DNA of 55,602 bases from Burkholderia paludis (lineage in GTDB: Bacteria; Pseudomonadota; Gammaproteobacteria; Burkholderiales; Burkholderiaceae), in NCBI RefSeq assembly GCF_000732615.1, contig NZ_JPGL01000069.1, positions 1 through 55,602 of the forward strand, read 5' to 3'. Made by a program: the position numbers and the translations under genes. Of this stretch, positions 25,609-34,919 are shown piece after piece (the first letter of the stretch is position 1; each line of letters opens with the position of its first letter). The notes beneath the pieces are model-generated. The model did not search any database and had not been told where the DNA came from. It worked only from the letters and a program-made list of their open reading frames with translations.

Positions 25609-27303
25609 ATGCGTGTCAAACAGTTGCTTGCCGTGTCGCTGTCGGCGGTGCTCGCATTGCCGCCGAGCAGCCATGCGCAGCGTGCGTCCGCGCCGCCGCT
25701 CGAGCCGGGGGCCGGTGGCGCGCCGTCGATTTCCACCGTGCCGTCCGGCATCGCGACCGGCGTGTTCGGCACGTACGGCGGCGCGGAGAGCCGGTTGTCG
25801 GGCGCGGGCGGCGCGTCGGCGCCGGCCGCGAGCCTGCGCGCGCCGCTTCGCGCGCTCGAACTGCCCGATCTCGGCGACGGTTCCGGCGGCTCGCTGACGC
25901 CCCGGGCCGAGCGTCAGCTCGGCGAGCGCGTGATGCGCGAGGTGCGGCGCGATCCCGACTATCTCGACGACTGGCTCGTGCGCGACTATCTGAACGCGAT
26001 GGCGGCGCGGCTCGCGGCCGCGGCCGCCGCGCGCTTCATCGGCGGCTATATGCCGGATTTCGACCTGTTCCCGGTGCGCGATTCGCAGATCAACGCGTTC
26101 TCGATGCCGGGCGGTTTCATCGGGATCAACAGCGGGCTCGTCGTCACGACGCAGACGGAGTCGGAGCTCGCGTCGGTGGTCGGCCACGAGATGGGCCACG
26201 TGCTGCAGCGGCACATCGCGCGGATGATCGGCGCGAGCGAGAAGACCGGCTATACGGCGCTCGCGACGATGCTGCTCGGCGTGCTGGCCGGCGTGCTCGC
26301 GAGAAGCGGCGACCTCGGCAGCGCGATCGCGGTGGGCGGGCAGGCCTACGCGGTGGACAATCAGTTGCGTTTCTCGCGGTCGGCCGAGCGCGAGGCCGAT
26401 CGCGTCGGTTTCCAGCTGCTCGCGGGCGCGGGCTACGATCCTTACGGGATGCCGGGCTTCTTCGAACGGCTCGACCGCGCGTCGATGGGCGATGCGGGCG
26501 TGCCGGCCTATGCGCGCACGCACCCGCTGACCGGCGAACGGATCGCCGACATGGAGGATCGCGCGCGCCGCGCGCCTTACCGGCAGCCGCGCCAGTCGGC
26601 CGAGTACGGCTTCGTGCGCGCCCGGCTGCGCGTCCTGCAGAATCGCGCGCCGACCGACATCGCGGCCGAGGCGCGCCGGATGCAGTTCGAGATCGACGAT
26701 CGCACGGCGCCGAACGTCGCGGCGAACTGGTACGGCATCGCGCTCGCGAGCGCGCAGCTCGGCGAATACGACGCGGCCGGCAAGGCGCTCGCGTCGGCGC
26801 GCACCGCGTTCGAGGCGCGCGAGCGGCGCGAGGACGATCCGGCGACGAGTTCGCCGAGCCTCGACGTGCTGGCCGCCGAGATCGCGCGCCGCGCGGGGCG
26901 GACCGACGACGCGGTGCGGCTCGCGGCGCTCGCGCAGCGGCGCTGGCCGGCGTCGCACGCGGCGATCGTCGCGCACCTGCAGGCGTTGGTCGCCGCGCGC
27001 CGCTTCGCCGAAGCGCAGGCGCTCGCCCGCGCGCAGGCGAAGGCCGATCCCGAGCAGCCGGACTGGTGGGACTATCTCGCGAAGGCGAGCGACGGCAAGG
27101 GCGACGTGCTCGCGCGGCGCCGGGCGCTCGCGGAGAAACTCGCGCTCGACGGCGCCTGGCCGTCGGCCATTCGCCAGCTGAAGGAAGCGCGCGACACGAA
27201 GGACGTCTCGTTCTACGAGCAGTCGATCATCGGCGCGCGGCTGCTGGAATTCGAGGCGCGTTACAAGGAGGAGCGCGACGACGAGAAGAACGGCCGCGGG
27301 TAG
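25609..27303 (+). CDS. bepA: Periplasmic M48 metalloprotease, BepA-like
   Basis: A 564-residue exported protein with signal peptide MRVKQLLAVSLSAVLALPPSSHAQ. A disordered linker follows, then the M48 catalytic domain with the zinc motif HEMGHVLQRH near residue 200 and the third ligand Glu in SAEREADRVGFQ. The second half is a TPR-like helical array (AANWYGIALASAQLGEYDAAGKAL). This layout is that of BepA/YfgC, which helps assemble or degrade outer-membrane proteins such as LptD. The start at ATG 25609 is fixed by the signal peptide. Confidence 0.9.
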   Translation: MRVKQLLAVSLSAVLALPPSSHAQRASAPPLEPGAGGAPSISTVPSGIATGVFGTYGGAESRLSGAGGASAPAASLRAPLRALELPDLGDGSGGSLTPRAERQLGERVMREVRRDPDYLDDWLVRDYLNAMAARLAAAAAARFIGGYMPDFDLFPVRDSQINAFSMPGGFIGINSGLVVTTQTESELASVVGHEMGHVLQRHIARMIGASEKTGYTALATMLLGVLAGVLARSGDLGSAIAVGGQAYAVDNQLRFSRSAEREADRVGFQLLAGAGYDPYGMPGFFERLDRASMGDAGVPAYARTHPLTGERIADMEDRARRAPYRQPRQSAEYGFVRARLRVLQNRAPTDIAAEARRMQFEIDDRTAPNVAANWYGIALASAQLGEYDAAGKALASARTAFEARERREDDPATSSPSLDVLAAEIARRAGRTDDAVRLAALAQRRWPASHAAIVAHLQALVAARRFAEAQALARAQAKADPEQPDWWDYLAKASDGKGDVLARRRALAEKLALDGAWPSAIRQLKEARDTKDVSFYEQSIIGARLLEFEARYKEERDDEKNGRG

Positions 27304-27330
27304 CGGCCTGCGCGCGGGGCGGGCTGCGGG

Positions 27331-27915
27331 TCAGCCGCCGCCGGCCGCGTCGCATGCCTGCCGCGCCGGGCTTGCGACGTAGCCGAACCGCGCGGGCACG
27401 TCAGCGCACGCGATGCTGCCCAGCGGCAGCGTGCGGCCGTCGCGCCAGCGCAGCACGGGTGGCGCGGCGTCGAAATCCGCGTGGTCGGCAAACAGCCCGA
27501 GGTCGTGATCGTGCAGCGCCGCGACCCGCGCCGGCGAGCCGGCCGCGCGGAACAGCACGCCGCCCGCGTCGTCGAGCCATCCTGCATCCGGCTCGAACGG
27601 CGCGCCGGTCTGGTCGGCGAGCGTGAGCGCCCCGTCGCGTTCGGCGAGCCGGACGACCCACGGCGTATAGGCAAGCTCGACGTACACGCGCTGCGGCCCG
27701 TTCTGGAAGAACCACCGGCCTTGCGCGTCGCATTCGTAGTTGCGGCCGATGAACGCGTTCAGCGCCGCATGCCGGATGGGCGAGCCGAGCTCGCCGGCCG
27801 CCTGCGCCGCGTCGTCGCGCAGCCGCCACTCGCCGCGCCGGTCGAGCAGCAGCCAGCCCGTGCAATGCGGCACGTTCGGCCACTTCGCGATTGCCTGCCT
27901 GACGATGTCATCCAT
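27331..27915 (-). CDS. Conserved hypothetical protein downstream of yheT
   Basis: A 194-residue soluble protein (MDDIVRQAIAKWPNVPHCTGWLLLDRRGEWRLRD). It resembles a proteobacterial family of unknown function, possibly DUF2944, but I am not certain of the number. It overlaps the end of the yheT-like gene by 8 bp and so is translated from the same message, the last gene of the minus-strand run from ilvE. Confidence 0.75.
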   Translation of the reverse strand: MDDIVRQAIAKWPNVPHCTGWLLLDRRGEWRLRDDAAQAAGELGSPIRHAALNAFIGRNYECDAQGRWFFQNGPQRVYVELAYTPWVVRLAERDGALTLADQTGAPFEPDAGWLDDAGGVLFRAAGSPARVAALHDHDLGLFADHADFDAAPPVLRWRDGRTLPLGSIACADVPARFGYVASPARQACDAAGGG

Positions 27916-28945
27916 GGTCGACGAATTTGGAGCAATAGCCGAACACCCGCGCCGACAGCCAGTCGAGACGGCCGGGGAACGGCCCGGTCATGAATCCCGC
28001 GTGGCCGCCGTCCGCCGGCTGGTCGAGCTCGACGGCCGGCGACACGTCGGCCGGCCCCGGCAGCGCCGATTCGGGCAGGAACGGGTCGTTGCGGGCGTTG
28101 AGAATCAGCGTCGGCACGTCGATCGCCGGCAGCAGCGGCCGCGTCGTCGCCTTGGTCCAGTAGTCGTCCGCGTTCGCGAAGCCGTGCAGCGGCGCGGTCA
28201 CGACCTCGTCGAAGTCGCGCATCGTGACGGACTGCAGCATCGCCTCGCGGTCGAACAGCCCCGGGTACTGGTCGAGCTTCGCGAGCGCCTTGCGCTTGAG
28301 CGTCTTCAGGAAGCTGCGCGTGTAGACCATCGCGAACCCCTGCGACAGCGCGCGGCCGCCCGCGTGGACGTCGATCGGCGTCGAGATCGCGGCGGCGGCG
28401 CGCAGGATCGACGTGTCGCTGCGATGCTCGCCGAGCCAGCGCAGCAGCACGTTGCCGCCGAGCGACACGCCGGCCGCGACCAGCGGCCCGCGATGCTGCG
28501 CGGCGAGCCGGCGCAGGATCCAGTCGACTTCGGCGCTGTCGGCGAGATGGTAGAAGCGCGGCTGGCGGTTGATCTCGCCGCTGCAGCTGCGGAAGTGCGG
28601 CACGACGGCATGCCAGCCCTTCGCGCGCGCGGCGGCCATCATCGCGAGCGCGTAGTGCGAGCCGGAGCTGCCTTCGAGGCCGTGGAACAGCACGAACAGC
28701 GGCGCGTCGGGCGGCGGCGCCGCGCTGTCGAGATGGGCGACCCAGTCGAGATCGATGAAGTCGTGGTCGGGGGTTTCCCAGCGCTCTCGTCGGTAGGCGA
28801 CGACCGGGCGTCGCGCGAACAGCGCGGGCACGATGGTTTGCGCATGACTGTTGGGCAGCCAGCGCGGTGCGCGATAGCGCAGTGTGTCGTCGTCGGGGGC
28901 CGGGGCCCCGGTCAGCGGCGAGGTGGGCGGAGAAGCCGTACTCAT
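27908..28945 (-). CDS. YheT family alpha/beta hydrolase
   Basis: A 345-residue hydrolase starting at ATG 28945 (MSTASPPTSPLTGAPAP). The YheT signature is visible: RYRAPRWLPNSHAQTI at the N-terminus, then LFVLFHGLEGSSGSHYA for the oxyanion region and AAGVSLGGNVLLRWLGE for the nucleophile Ser. The late Asp (LNARNDPFLP) and His (DGGHAGFMTG) complete the triad. The substrate is unknown; members are esterase-like. Confidence 0.9.
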   Translation of the reverse strand: MSTASPPTSPLTGAPAPDDDTLRYRAPRWLPNSHAQTIVPALFARRPVVAYRRERWETPDHDFIDLDWVAHLDSAAPPPDAPLFVLFHGLEGSSGSHYALAMMAAARAKGWHAVVPHFRSCSGEINRQPRFYHLADSAEVDWILRRLAAQHRGPLVAAGVSLGGNVLLRWLGEHRSDTSILRAAAAISTPIDVHAGGRALSQGFAMVYTRSFLKTLKRKALAKLDQYPGLFDREAMLQSVTMRDFDEVVTAPLHGFANADDYWTKATTRPLLPAIDVPTLILNARNDPFLPESALPGPADVSPAVELDQPADGGHAGFMTGPFPGRLDWLSARVFGYCSKFVDHG

Positions 28946-28979
28946 GATCGCCCCGCGTATGCGTTGTTGCGTCTTTTCG

Positions 28980-29426
28980 TCAGTGCAGCGGGCCCTGACC
29001 ATGACGGATCTTGGCGGCGAACTGCCCGGCCGCCTGTTCGGGAATCGGGCTCGCGTGAATATGCGCGATGCGCCACTCGCCGCGTTCGTGAATCATCACG
29101 TACGTCGCGAAAACCATGTCGGGTTCGGCCGTCAGGTCGGCCTGCTGATGCGCCTCGGCGATCGTATAGACGACGGTGCCGAGGCTGTCGTACACGCGGA
29201 TGTCGAGCGGCTCGATCGTCACGGGGCGCGTGGCGAGCCGGTTGGCGAGCCCGCTGCGAATCTGGTCGAGGCCGTGCAGATGCTCGCCGTCCGCCCATAC
29301 GCAGCTGGCGAAATCCTCGTCGATCCACAATCCCAGCAGCGCGTCGAGATTGGCATCGGCGACGGCCTGGTAGTAGGCGTTCAGCGTATCGGCGGCGGCT
29401 TCGAAGAGGCGGGCAAAACGTGGCAT
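28980..29426 (-). CDS. SnoaL-like/NTF2-fold protein
   Basis: A 148-residue protein from ATG 29426 (MPRFARLFEAAADTLNAYYQAVADANLDALLGLW). An N-terminal helix pair is followed by a curved sheet (VYDSLGTVVYTIAEAHQ, MVFATYVMIHERGEWRIAHIHASPI), the NTF2-like/SnoaL fold common in small hydrolases and binding proteins. The upstream in-frame extension to 29492 is Arg-rich and unlikely to be translated. The function is unknown. Confidence 0.85.
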   Translation of the reverse strand: MPRFARLFEAAADTLNAYYQAVADANLDALLGLWIDEDFASCVWADGEHLHGLDQIRSGLANRLATRPVTIEPLDIRVYDSLGTVVYTIAEAHQQADLTAEPDMVFATYVMIHERGEWRIAHIHASPIPEQAAGQFAAKIRHGQGPLH

Positions 29427-29541
29427 CGGGGTTATCTCTCGCGCGCGTCGCGCGCCGTATTCAGCACGGCGGCCCGCATGGGGCCGCCGCACACCGGTGA
29501 ATCGGATTGCCCGGCGCGTCGTGCGACGCTGCCGGCCAGGG

Positions 29542-30579
29542 TCAGCGCTGCCCGACGAGCATGCCGCGCAAATCGCCGAATACCTGCTCGGGACCGAGTT
29601 CGCGCAGGCACTTCAGGTGGCCGAGCGGGCACTCGCGTTCGAAGCAGGGACTGCATTCGAGATGCAGCCATTGTACCTTCGCCAGGTCCGACAGCGGAGG
29701 GGTGTGGCGCGGATCGGTCGATCCGTACAACGCGACGAGCGGCCGGCGCAGCGCGGCAGCCACGTGCATCAGCCCCGAATCGTTGGTGACGACCGCATTC
29801 GCGCGCGCGATCAGCGCGCACGCCTCGGACAGCGACGTCTGCCCGCACAGGTTGCGTACGTTCGGCGCATGGTCGGCGATCGCCTGCGCGGCGGCGGCGT
29901 CCTTCTGCGAGCCGAGCGCGACGATCTGCGTATATGGGAACGACTGGTGGACGATGTTGGCGAGCGACGCGAAATGCTCGGGCGGCCAGCGCTTGGCCGG
30001 GCCGTATTCGGCGCCCGGGCAGAACACGACGAGCGGCTTGCGCGTATCGAGATTGAAACGGGCGGACACGCGCGCCGTCTCGTTCAGGTCGGCGTCGAGG
30101 CGCGGCGCGGGCAGCGTCTTCATCGACTCGGGCAGCTTCGCGCCCGGCGCGTACGCGAGTGCCGCGTAGTGGGTCGTCATCGGCGGCCGCTCGCCCGACT
30201 TGTCGGGGTTCGCGTGGCGCACGTTCAACAGCCCGTAGCGGTGCTCGCCGGTGTAGCCGATCCGCAGCGGGATGTTCGCGAGCCACGGGACGACCGCGGA
30301 CTTGAGCGAATTCGGCAGCACGTACGCCGCGTCGTAGCCGACGTCGCGCAGGTCGCTCGCGAGCTGCCAGCGGCGCAGCAGCTGCAGCTTGCCGTGCGCG
30401 AGGTCGGTCGCGTAGACATCGTGGATCTCGGGCATCCGCTCGAGCACGGGCGCGACCCACGAGGGTGCGACGGCATCGATCGCGATGCGGGGATGGAGCT
30501 TTTTCAGCAGCGCAAAAAGCGGCTGCGCCATCAATGCGTCACCGATCCAGTTCGGTGCGATAACCAGCGCTCGACGCAT
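29542..30579 (-). CDS. waaF: ADP-heptose:LPS heptosyltransferase II
   Basis: A 345-residue glycosyltransferase family 9 enzyme that adds the second heptose to the lipid A-Kdo inner core at the cytoplasmic face of the inner membrane. It starts MRRALVIAPNWIGDALMAQPLFALLK. Later motifs are VVFCPGAEYGPAKRWPPEHFASLA, the nucleotide-binding CGQTSLSEACALIARANAVVTNDSGLMHVAAALRRPLVALYGSTDP, and a C-terminal Cys-rich tail (LECSPCFERECPLGHLKCL). The length is normal. It follows the zinc-finger gene in the ilvE run. Confidence 0.95.
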   Translation of the reverse strand: MRRALVIAPNWIGDALMAQPLFALLKKLHPRIAIDAVAPSWVAPVLERMPEIHDVYATDLAHGKLQLLRRWQLASDLRDVGYDAAYVLPNSLKSAVVPWLANIPLRIGYTGEHRYGLLNVRHANPDKSGERPPMTTHYAALAYAPGAKLPESMKTLPAPRLDADLNETARVSARFNLDTRKPLVVFCPGAEYGPAKRWPPEHFASLANIVHQSFPYTQIVALGSQKDAAAAQAIADHAPNVRNLCGQTSLSEACALIARANAVVTNDSGLMHVAAALRRPLVALYGSTDPRHTPPLSDLAKVQWLHLECSPCFERECPLGHLKCLRELGPEQVFGDLRGMLVGQR

Positions 30580-30719
30580 CAGGTCGACTTCCGATGTCTT
30601 GATGAAGCGCGGCGCTCGGGCGCCGCGTTCGGGTTGCCAGAATGGAGAACGGCGGCGCGCCGGAAATCCGGCTGCGCCGCCTTGCGGGTCGGCGGGCCCA
30701 CGGGCCCGGACGCCGGGGC

Positions 30720-30914
30720 TCAGTGGCCCTTGACGACCTCGCCGTCGCGCAGCTTGTAGCGTGTGCCGCAGTACGGGCAGCGCGCCTCGCCGTGCGAAAC
30801 GTCGATGAAGACGCGCGGGTGGGCGCTCCAGCGCGCCATGGCCGGGTTCGGGCAGTAGGCGGGAAGATCCTTGGCCGTCAGCTCGACCAGCGGCATTTCC
30901 TTGATTTCACTCAT
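30720..30914 (-). CDS. Zinc-finger domain protein (CHCC type)
   Basis: A 64-residue protein from ATG 30914 (MSEIKEMPLVELTAKDLPAYCPNP). The likely zinc ligands are the first Cys in AYCPNP, His in AHPRVFIDV or SHGEA, and the CPYC pair before GTRYKLRDGE. This is the short CHCC zinc-finger seen in bacterial relatives of complex I subunit NDUFS6. It is cotranscribed with ilvE upstream (50 bp gap). The function is unknown. Confidence 0.9.
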   Translation of the reverse strand: MSEIKEMPLVELTAKDLPAYCPNPAMARWSAHPRVFIDVSHGEARCPYCGTRYKLRDGEVVKGH

Positions 30915-30964
30915 GAGACTTTCTCTTATCACTCTTTTGTGGGGCGGTCGGTGGCGCGGCGCGC

Positions 30965-31888
30965 TCAGACCTTCGTCAGCCAGTGCGCGTACTTCGCATT
31001 CTTGCCCGACACGATATCGAAAAACGCCGACTGGAGCTTTTCCGTGACGGGGCCGCGCGCGCCGCTGCCGATGGTGCGGTTGTCGAGCTCGCGGATCGGC
31101 GTGACTTCGGCGGCCGTGCCGGTGAAGAACGCTTCGTCGGCCGTGTAGACCTCGTCGCGCGTGATGCGCTTTTCGATGACCTCGATGCCGGCGTCCCGCG
31201 CGAGCGTGATGACGGTGTCGCGCGTGATGCCGTCGAGGCACGACGACAGGTCGGGCGTGTACAGCTTGCCGTTGTTCACCAGGAAGAAGTTCTCGCCGGA
31301 GCCTTCCGACACGTAGCCGTCGACGTCGAGCAGCAGCGCTTCGTCGTAGCCGTCGGCCGTCGCTTCCTGGTTCGCCAGGATCGAGTTCACGTACCAGCCC
31401 GACGCCTTCGCGCGCACCATCGACACGTTCACGTGGTGGCGCGTGAACGACGACGTCTTCACGCGGATGCCCTTCGCGAGGCCGTCCTCGCCGAGGTACG
31501 CGCCCCACGGCCATGCGGCGATCGCGACGTGGATCGTGTTGCCCTTCGCGGCCACGCCCAGCTTTTCCGAGCCGACCCAGATGATCGGGCGCAGGTAGCA
31601 CGATTCGAGCTTGTTCTCGCGTACGACCTCGAGCTGCGCGGCTTCGAGCGTTTCGCGGTCGAACGGCACGTCCATCTGGAAGATCTTCGCCGAATTCAGC
31701 AGACGTTTCGTGTGCTCGTACAGGCGGAAGATCGCGGTGCTGCCGTCGGCCGACTTGTACGCGCGCACGCCCTCGAAGACGCCCATGCCGTAGTGCAGCG
31801 TGTGGGTCAGGACGTGGATCTTGGCGTCGCGCCAGTCGATCAGCTTGCCGTCCATCCAGATCTTGCCGTCGCGGTCGGCCATTGACAT
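30965..31888 (-). CDS. ilvE: Branched-chain amino acid aminotransferase
   Basis: A 307-residue PLP enzyme for the last step of Leu, Ile and Val synthesis and the first step of their breakdown. It begins MSMADRDGKIWMDGKLIDWRDAKIHVLTHTLHYGMGVFEGVRAY. The PLP lysine is expected at about Lys161 (VRAKASGWYVNSILANQEA), and the phosphate cup is EGSGENFFLV. ATG 31882 is an alternative start six bases in. It faces azlCD across 194 bp. Confidence 0.96.
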   Translation of the reverse strand: MSMADRDGKIWMDGKLIDWRDAKIHVLTHTLHYGMGVFEGVRAYKSADGSTAIFRLYEHTKRLLNSAKIFQMDVPFDRETLEAAQLEVVRENKLESCYLRPIIWVGSEKLGVAAKGNTIHVAIAAWPWGAYLGEDGLAKGIRVKTSSFTRHHVNVSMVRAKASGWYVNSILANQEATADGYDEALLLDVDGYVSEGSGENFFLVNNGKLYTPDLSSCLDGITRDTVITLARDAGIEVIEKRITRDEVYTADEAFFTGTAAEVTPIRELDNRTIGSGARGPVTEKLQSAFFDIVSGKNAKYAHWLTKV

Positions 31889-31989
31889 AGATTTCTCCTG
31901 GGATGCGGTTGTATGCAGCGTTGAGCCGGAAAGACGCTCATTTTAGCGTCATTTGGCGACGATCCGGTCGGACCGCGCGGGGGCGGCGC

Positions 31990-31995
31990 TATAAT
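31990..31995 (+). promoter_or_regulatory. Candidate -10 of azlCD
   Basis: A perfect TATAAT, 22 bp before ATG 32017 and 88 bp before ATG 32083. No good -35 is seen 17 bp upstream, so an activator might be needed if this is the promoter. Confidence 0.4.
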
Positions 31996-32082
31996 CGTCC
32001 GGTACCGATTCCAATAATGACGGGCCGCACCGGCAGGAGGCGCCGGCGTCCCGACGAACCGCCCGCCGCGGCCCGCCTGCCC

Positions 32083-32838
32083 ATGCTCGCTCGATTGTCC
32101 GCCACCGACCGCTTCGCGCTGATCCAGGGCGCGCGCGACTATTCCCCGACGCTGATGGCGATTTTCTCGTGGGGGCTCGTCACGGGCATCGCGATGAGCA
32201 AGTCGGTGATGACGATCGGGCAGGCGAGCGCGATGTCGCTGCTCGTCTACGCGGGCTCGTCGCAGCTCGCGGTGCTGCCGCTCCTCGCGGCGAAGCTGCC
32301 GATCTGGACCGTGCTGCTCACGGCGGCGATGGTCAACACGCGGTTCGTGATCTTCAGCGCCGGGCTGGCGCCCCATTTTTCCTACCTGCCGCTGTGGCGG
32401 CGTCTCGCGATCGGCTATTTCAACGGCGACGTGATCTACCTGCTGTTCCAGAAACAGGGCTTCGCATACGGCCGCGTGCCGGGCAAGGAAGCGTATTTCT
32501 GGGGGATGGCGCTCGCGAGCTGGCTGTCGTGGCAGGTGTCGTCGCTCGCCGGCATCCTGCTCGCGAGCGTCTTTCCCGCGAGCTGGGGGCTGGAGCTGGC
32601 CGGCACGCTCGCGCTGATCCCGATCATGGTGTCGGCGGTGGCGAACCGCTCGACGCTCGCGGCCGTCGCGGTCGCGGGCGTCGTGTCGCTCGTCGCGTTC
32701 GACCTGCCGTACCGGCTCGCGCTGCCGCTCGCGGTGCTCGCCGCGCTTGCGGCGGGCTGCTCCACCGATTTCTTCGTCGAGCGGGCCGACTGGCGGCGCA
32801 TCCGCACCGAAACCGTGCAAGAAAGGGAACGCGAATGA
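32083..32838 (+). CDS. azlC: AzlC family branched-chain amino-acid exporter subunit
   Basis: A 251-residue inner-membrane protein. The AzlC motif FALIQGARDYSPTLMAIFSWGLVTGIAMSK is followed by MSLLVYAGSSQLAVLPLLAAKLPIW and LTAAMVNTRFVIFSAGLAPHF, with about seven to eight helices. ATG 32083 gives the family length. ATG 32017 is an in-frame alternative that adds an Arg-rich 22 residues. No ribosome site decides; a GGAGG at 32036-32040 lies between the two. Its stop overlaps azlD by four bases. Confidence 0.88.
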   Translation: MLARLSATDRFALIQGARDYSPTLMAIFSWGLVTGIAMSKSVMTIGQASAMSLLVYAGSSQLAVLPLLAAKLPIWTVLLTAAMVNTRFVIFSAGLAPHFSYLPLWRRLAIGYFNGDVIYLLFQKQGFAYGRVPGKEAYFWGMALASWLSWQVSSLAGILLASVFPASWGLELAGTLALIPIMVSAVANRSTLAAVAVAGVVSLVAFDLPYRLALPLAVLAALAAGCSTDFFVERADWRRIRTETVQERERE

Positions 32839-33158
32839 GCGCGACGGAAATCTGGATCGTCATCATCGGGATGACGGTCGTCACGGCCCTCACGCGCGCG
32901 CTGTTCCTGATCGGCGGCGAACGCACCGTGCTGCCCGAGCGCGCGCAGCGCGCCATGCGCTACGCGCCGGCCGCCGCCTTGGTCGCCGTCGTGCTGCCCG
33001 ACGTGCTCGAAACGACGGCCGGGCTGTCGTTCGCGCTGTCCAACCATCCGTTTTACGCGGCGCTCGCCGGCCTCGGCTGGTTCCTGTGGCGGCGCAGCAT
33101 GCTGGGCACGATCGTCGTCGGCATGCTCGTGTTCACCGTGCTGCGCCTCGTCTTCTGA
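32835..33158 (+). CDS. azlD: AzlD family branched-chain amino-acid exporter small subunit
   Basis: A 107-residue protein with three to four membrane segments (MSATEIWIVIIGMTVVTALTRALFLIGG, AAALVAVVLPDVLET, LGTIVVGMLVFTVLRLVF). ATGA overlap with azlC implies coupled translation. AzlCD pairs are established exporters of branched-chain amino acids. Placement opposite ilvE agrees with that substrate class. The specific substrate is inferred. Confidence 0.9.
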   Translation: MSATEIWIVIIGMTVVTALTRALFLIGGERTVLPERAQRAMRYAPAAALVAVVLPDVLETTAGLSFALSNHPFYAALAGLGWFLWRRSMLGTIVVGMLVFTVLRLVF

Positions 33159-33438
33159 TGGGCCGCCGCTCACACCTGCCGGGCGCCGGCCGCCCGCACG
33201 CGTGCGGTGCCGCGTTGCGGCAATGTGTCCGTTGCCCCGCGCGATCCCAAATAGGCGGAATTCGCCGCTGCACGGGTCAGTCTGCCGGGCGGATCGGCTA
33301 GAATGCCCGTTCGAGATTTTTTACCCGTGCGCGTCATGCGAACCGCCAGCCACGGCCGCATCCGGCGCCCTTTTGCGGCAGCCCGCGCACGTCCAGCGTG
33401 AACCCCCTTTCCCCATCCACCACTTCAATCTGTTCAAC

Positions 33439-34635
33439 ATGAGCCAAGTCAAGCGTCTTACCGACCTGATCGCCGCCGGCCAGCTCGCCGGCAAGCGGGT
33501 ATTCATCCGCGCCGACCTGAACGTCCCGCAGGACGACCAGGGCAACATCACCGAGGACACGCGCGTGCGCGCATCCGTGCCGGCCATCCAGGCGGCGCTC
33601 GACGCCGGCGCGGCCGTGATGGTCACGTCGCACCTCGGCCGCCCGACCGAAGGCGAATTCAAGCCGGAAGACTCGCTCGCGCCGGTCGCGCAGCGTCTCG
33701 CCGAGCTGCTCGGCCGCGACGTGCCGCTCGTCTCCAACTGGGTCGAGAACGGCGTGAACGTCGCGCCCGGCCAGGTCGTGCTGCTCGAGAATTGCCGCGT
33801 GAACAAGGGCGAGAAGAAGAATTCGGACGAACTCGCCCAGAAGATGGCGAAGCTCTGCGACGTGTACGTGAACGACGCGTTCGGCACCGCGCACCGCGCG
33901 GAAGCGACCACGCACGGCATCGCGAAGTACGCGCCGGTCGCGTGCGCGGGCCCGCTGCTGGCCGCCGAACTCGACGCGCTCGGCAAGGCGCTCGGCAACC
34001 CGGCCCGCCCGCTGGTGGCGATCGTCGCCGGCTCGAAGGTGTCGACCAAGCTGACCATCCTGAAGTCGCTGGCCGGCAAGGTCGACCAGCTGATCGTCGG
34101 CGGCGGCATCGCGAACACGTTCATGCTCGCGGCCGGCCTGTCGATCGGCAAGTCGCTGGCGGAAGCCGACCTCGTCAACGAGGCGAAGGCGATCATCGAC
34201 GAAGCGCGCGAGCGCGGCGCGTCGGTGCCGATCCCGACCGACGTCGTCACCGCGAAGGAATTCTCGCCGACGGCCGCGGCCACGGTGAAGGCAGTCGCCG
34301 ACATCGAGGCGGACGACATGATCCTCGACATCGGCCCCGATACGGCCAAGGCGCTCGCGAGCCAGCTCGAGAAGGCCGGCACGATCGTGTGGAACGGCCC
34401 GGTCGGCGTGTTCGAGTTCGACCAGTTCGGCAACGGCACCAAGACGCTCGCCGAAGCGATCGCCAAATCGTCTGCGTTCTCGATCGCGGGCGGCGGCGAC
34501 ACGCTCGCGGCCATCGCGAAGTACGGCATCCACGACCAGGTCAGCTACATCTCGACGGGCGGCGGCGCCTTCCTCGAGTTCCTCGAGGGGAAGAAGCTGC
34601 CGGCGGTGGAAGTGCTGGAAACGCGGGCGGCCTGA
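33439..34635 (+). CDS. pgk: Phosphoglycerate kinase
   Basis: A 398-residue glycolytic kinase (1,3-bisphosphoglycerate + ADP to 3-phosphoglycerate + ATP). It starts MSQVKRLTDLIAAGQLAGKRVFIRADLNVP, the substrate-binding RADLNVP. It then has HLGRP, DAFGTAHR, GSKVSTK, GGGIANTF, NGPVGVFE and a GGGDT-type nucleotide site. The length is normal. ATG 33439 is chosen because the upstream in-frame extension is not conserved-looking. A TAGAAT 135 bp upstream may be a -10. Confidence 0.97.
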   Translation: MSQVKRLTDLIAAGQLAGKRVFIRADLNVPQDDQGNITEDTRVRASVPAIQAALDAGAAVMVTSHLGRPTEGEFKPEDSLAPVAQRLAELLGRDVPLVSNWVENGVNVAPGQVVLLENCRVNKGEKKNSDELAQKMAKLCDVYVNDAFGTAHRAEATTHGIAKYAPVACAGPLLAAELDALGKALGNPARPLVAIVAGSKVSTKLTILKSLAGKVDQLIVGGGIANTFMLAAGLSIGKSLAEADLVNEAKAIIDEARERGASVPIPTDVVTAKEFSPTAAATVKAVADIEADDMILDIGPDTAKALASQLEKAGTIVWNGPVGVFEFDQFGNGTKTLAEAIAKSSAFSIAGGGDTLAAIAKYGIHDQVSYISTGGGAFLEFLEGKKLPAVEVLETRAA

Positions 34636-34919
34636 GCGTGGCGGCGCGCGCAGGGGTGACGAAGGCCGCGCGCTCCGCGAAAGCGGAGCCGGCGGCCGGC
34701 GCGGGCAAGCGCAAACGCGCGCCCGCGCGGGCGAACTCCACCTCGCGCGCACCGGCGGCCGCCGGCGACGCGGTCGGGCAGCACCACGAGATTCAGAACA
34801 AAGCGATGCCGGGCGCAAGCACCGGCACGCCCCCCGGAACGGCCGCCGCTGGGCCCGCCGCTTCCGGCTCTCGCAGCGTTTCACCCAGCGCATCCACCTT
34901 GATCCAGATGAGGAGTTTC

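Noticed and set aside
33792..34919. Upstream extension of pyruvate kinase through the pgk region
   Set aside because: The extension overlaps pgk out of frame and is low-complexity. ATG 34920 has a ribosome site and the family N-terminus.
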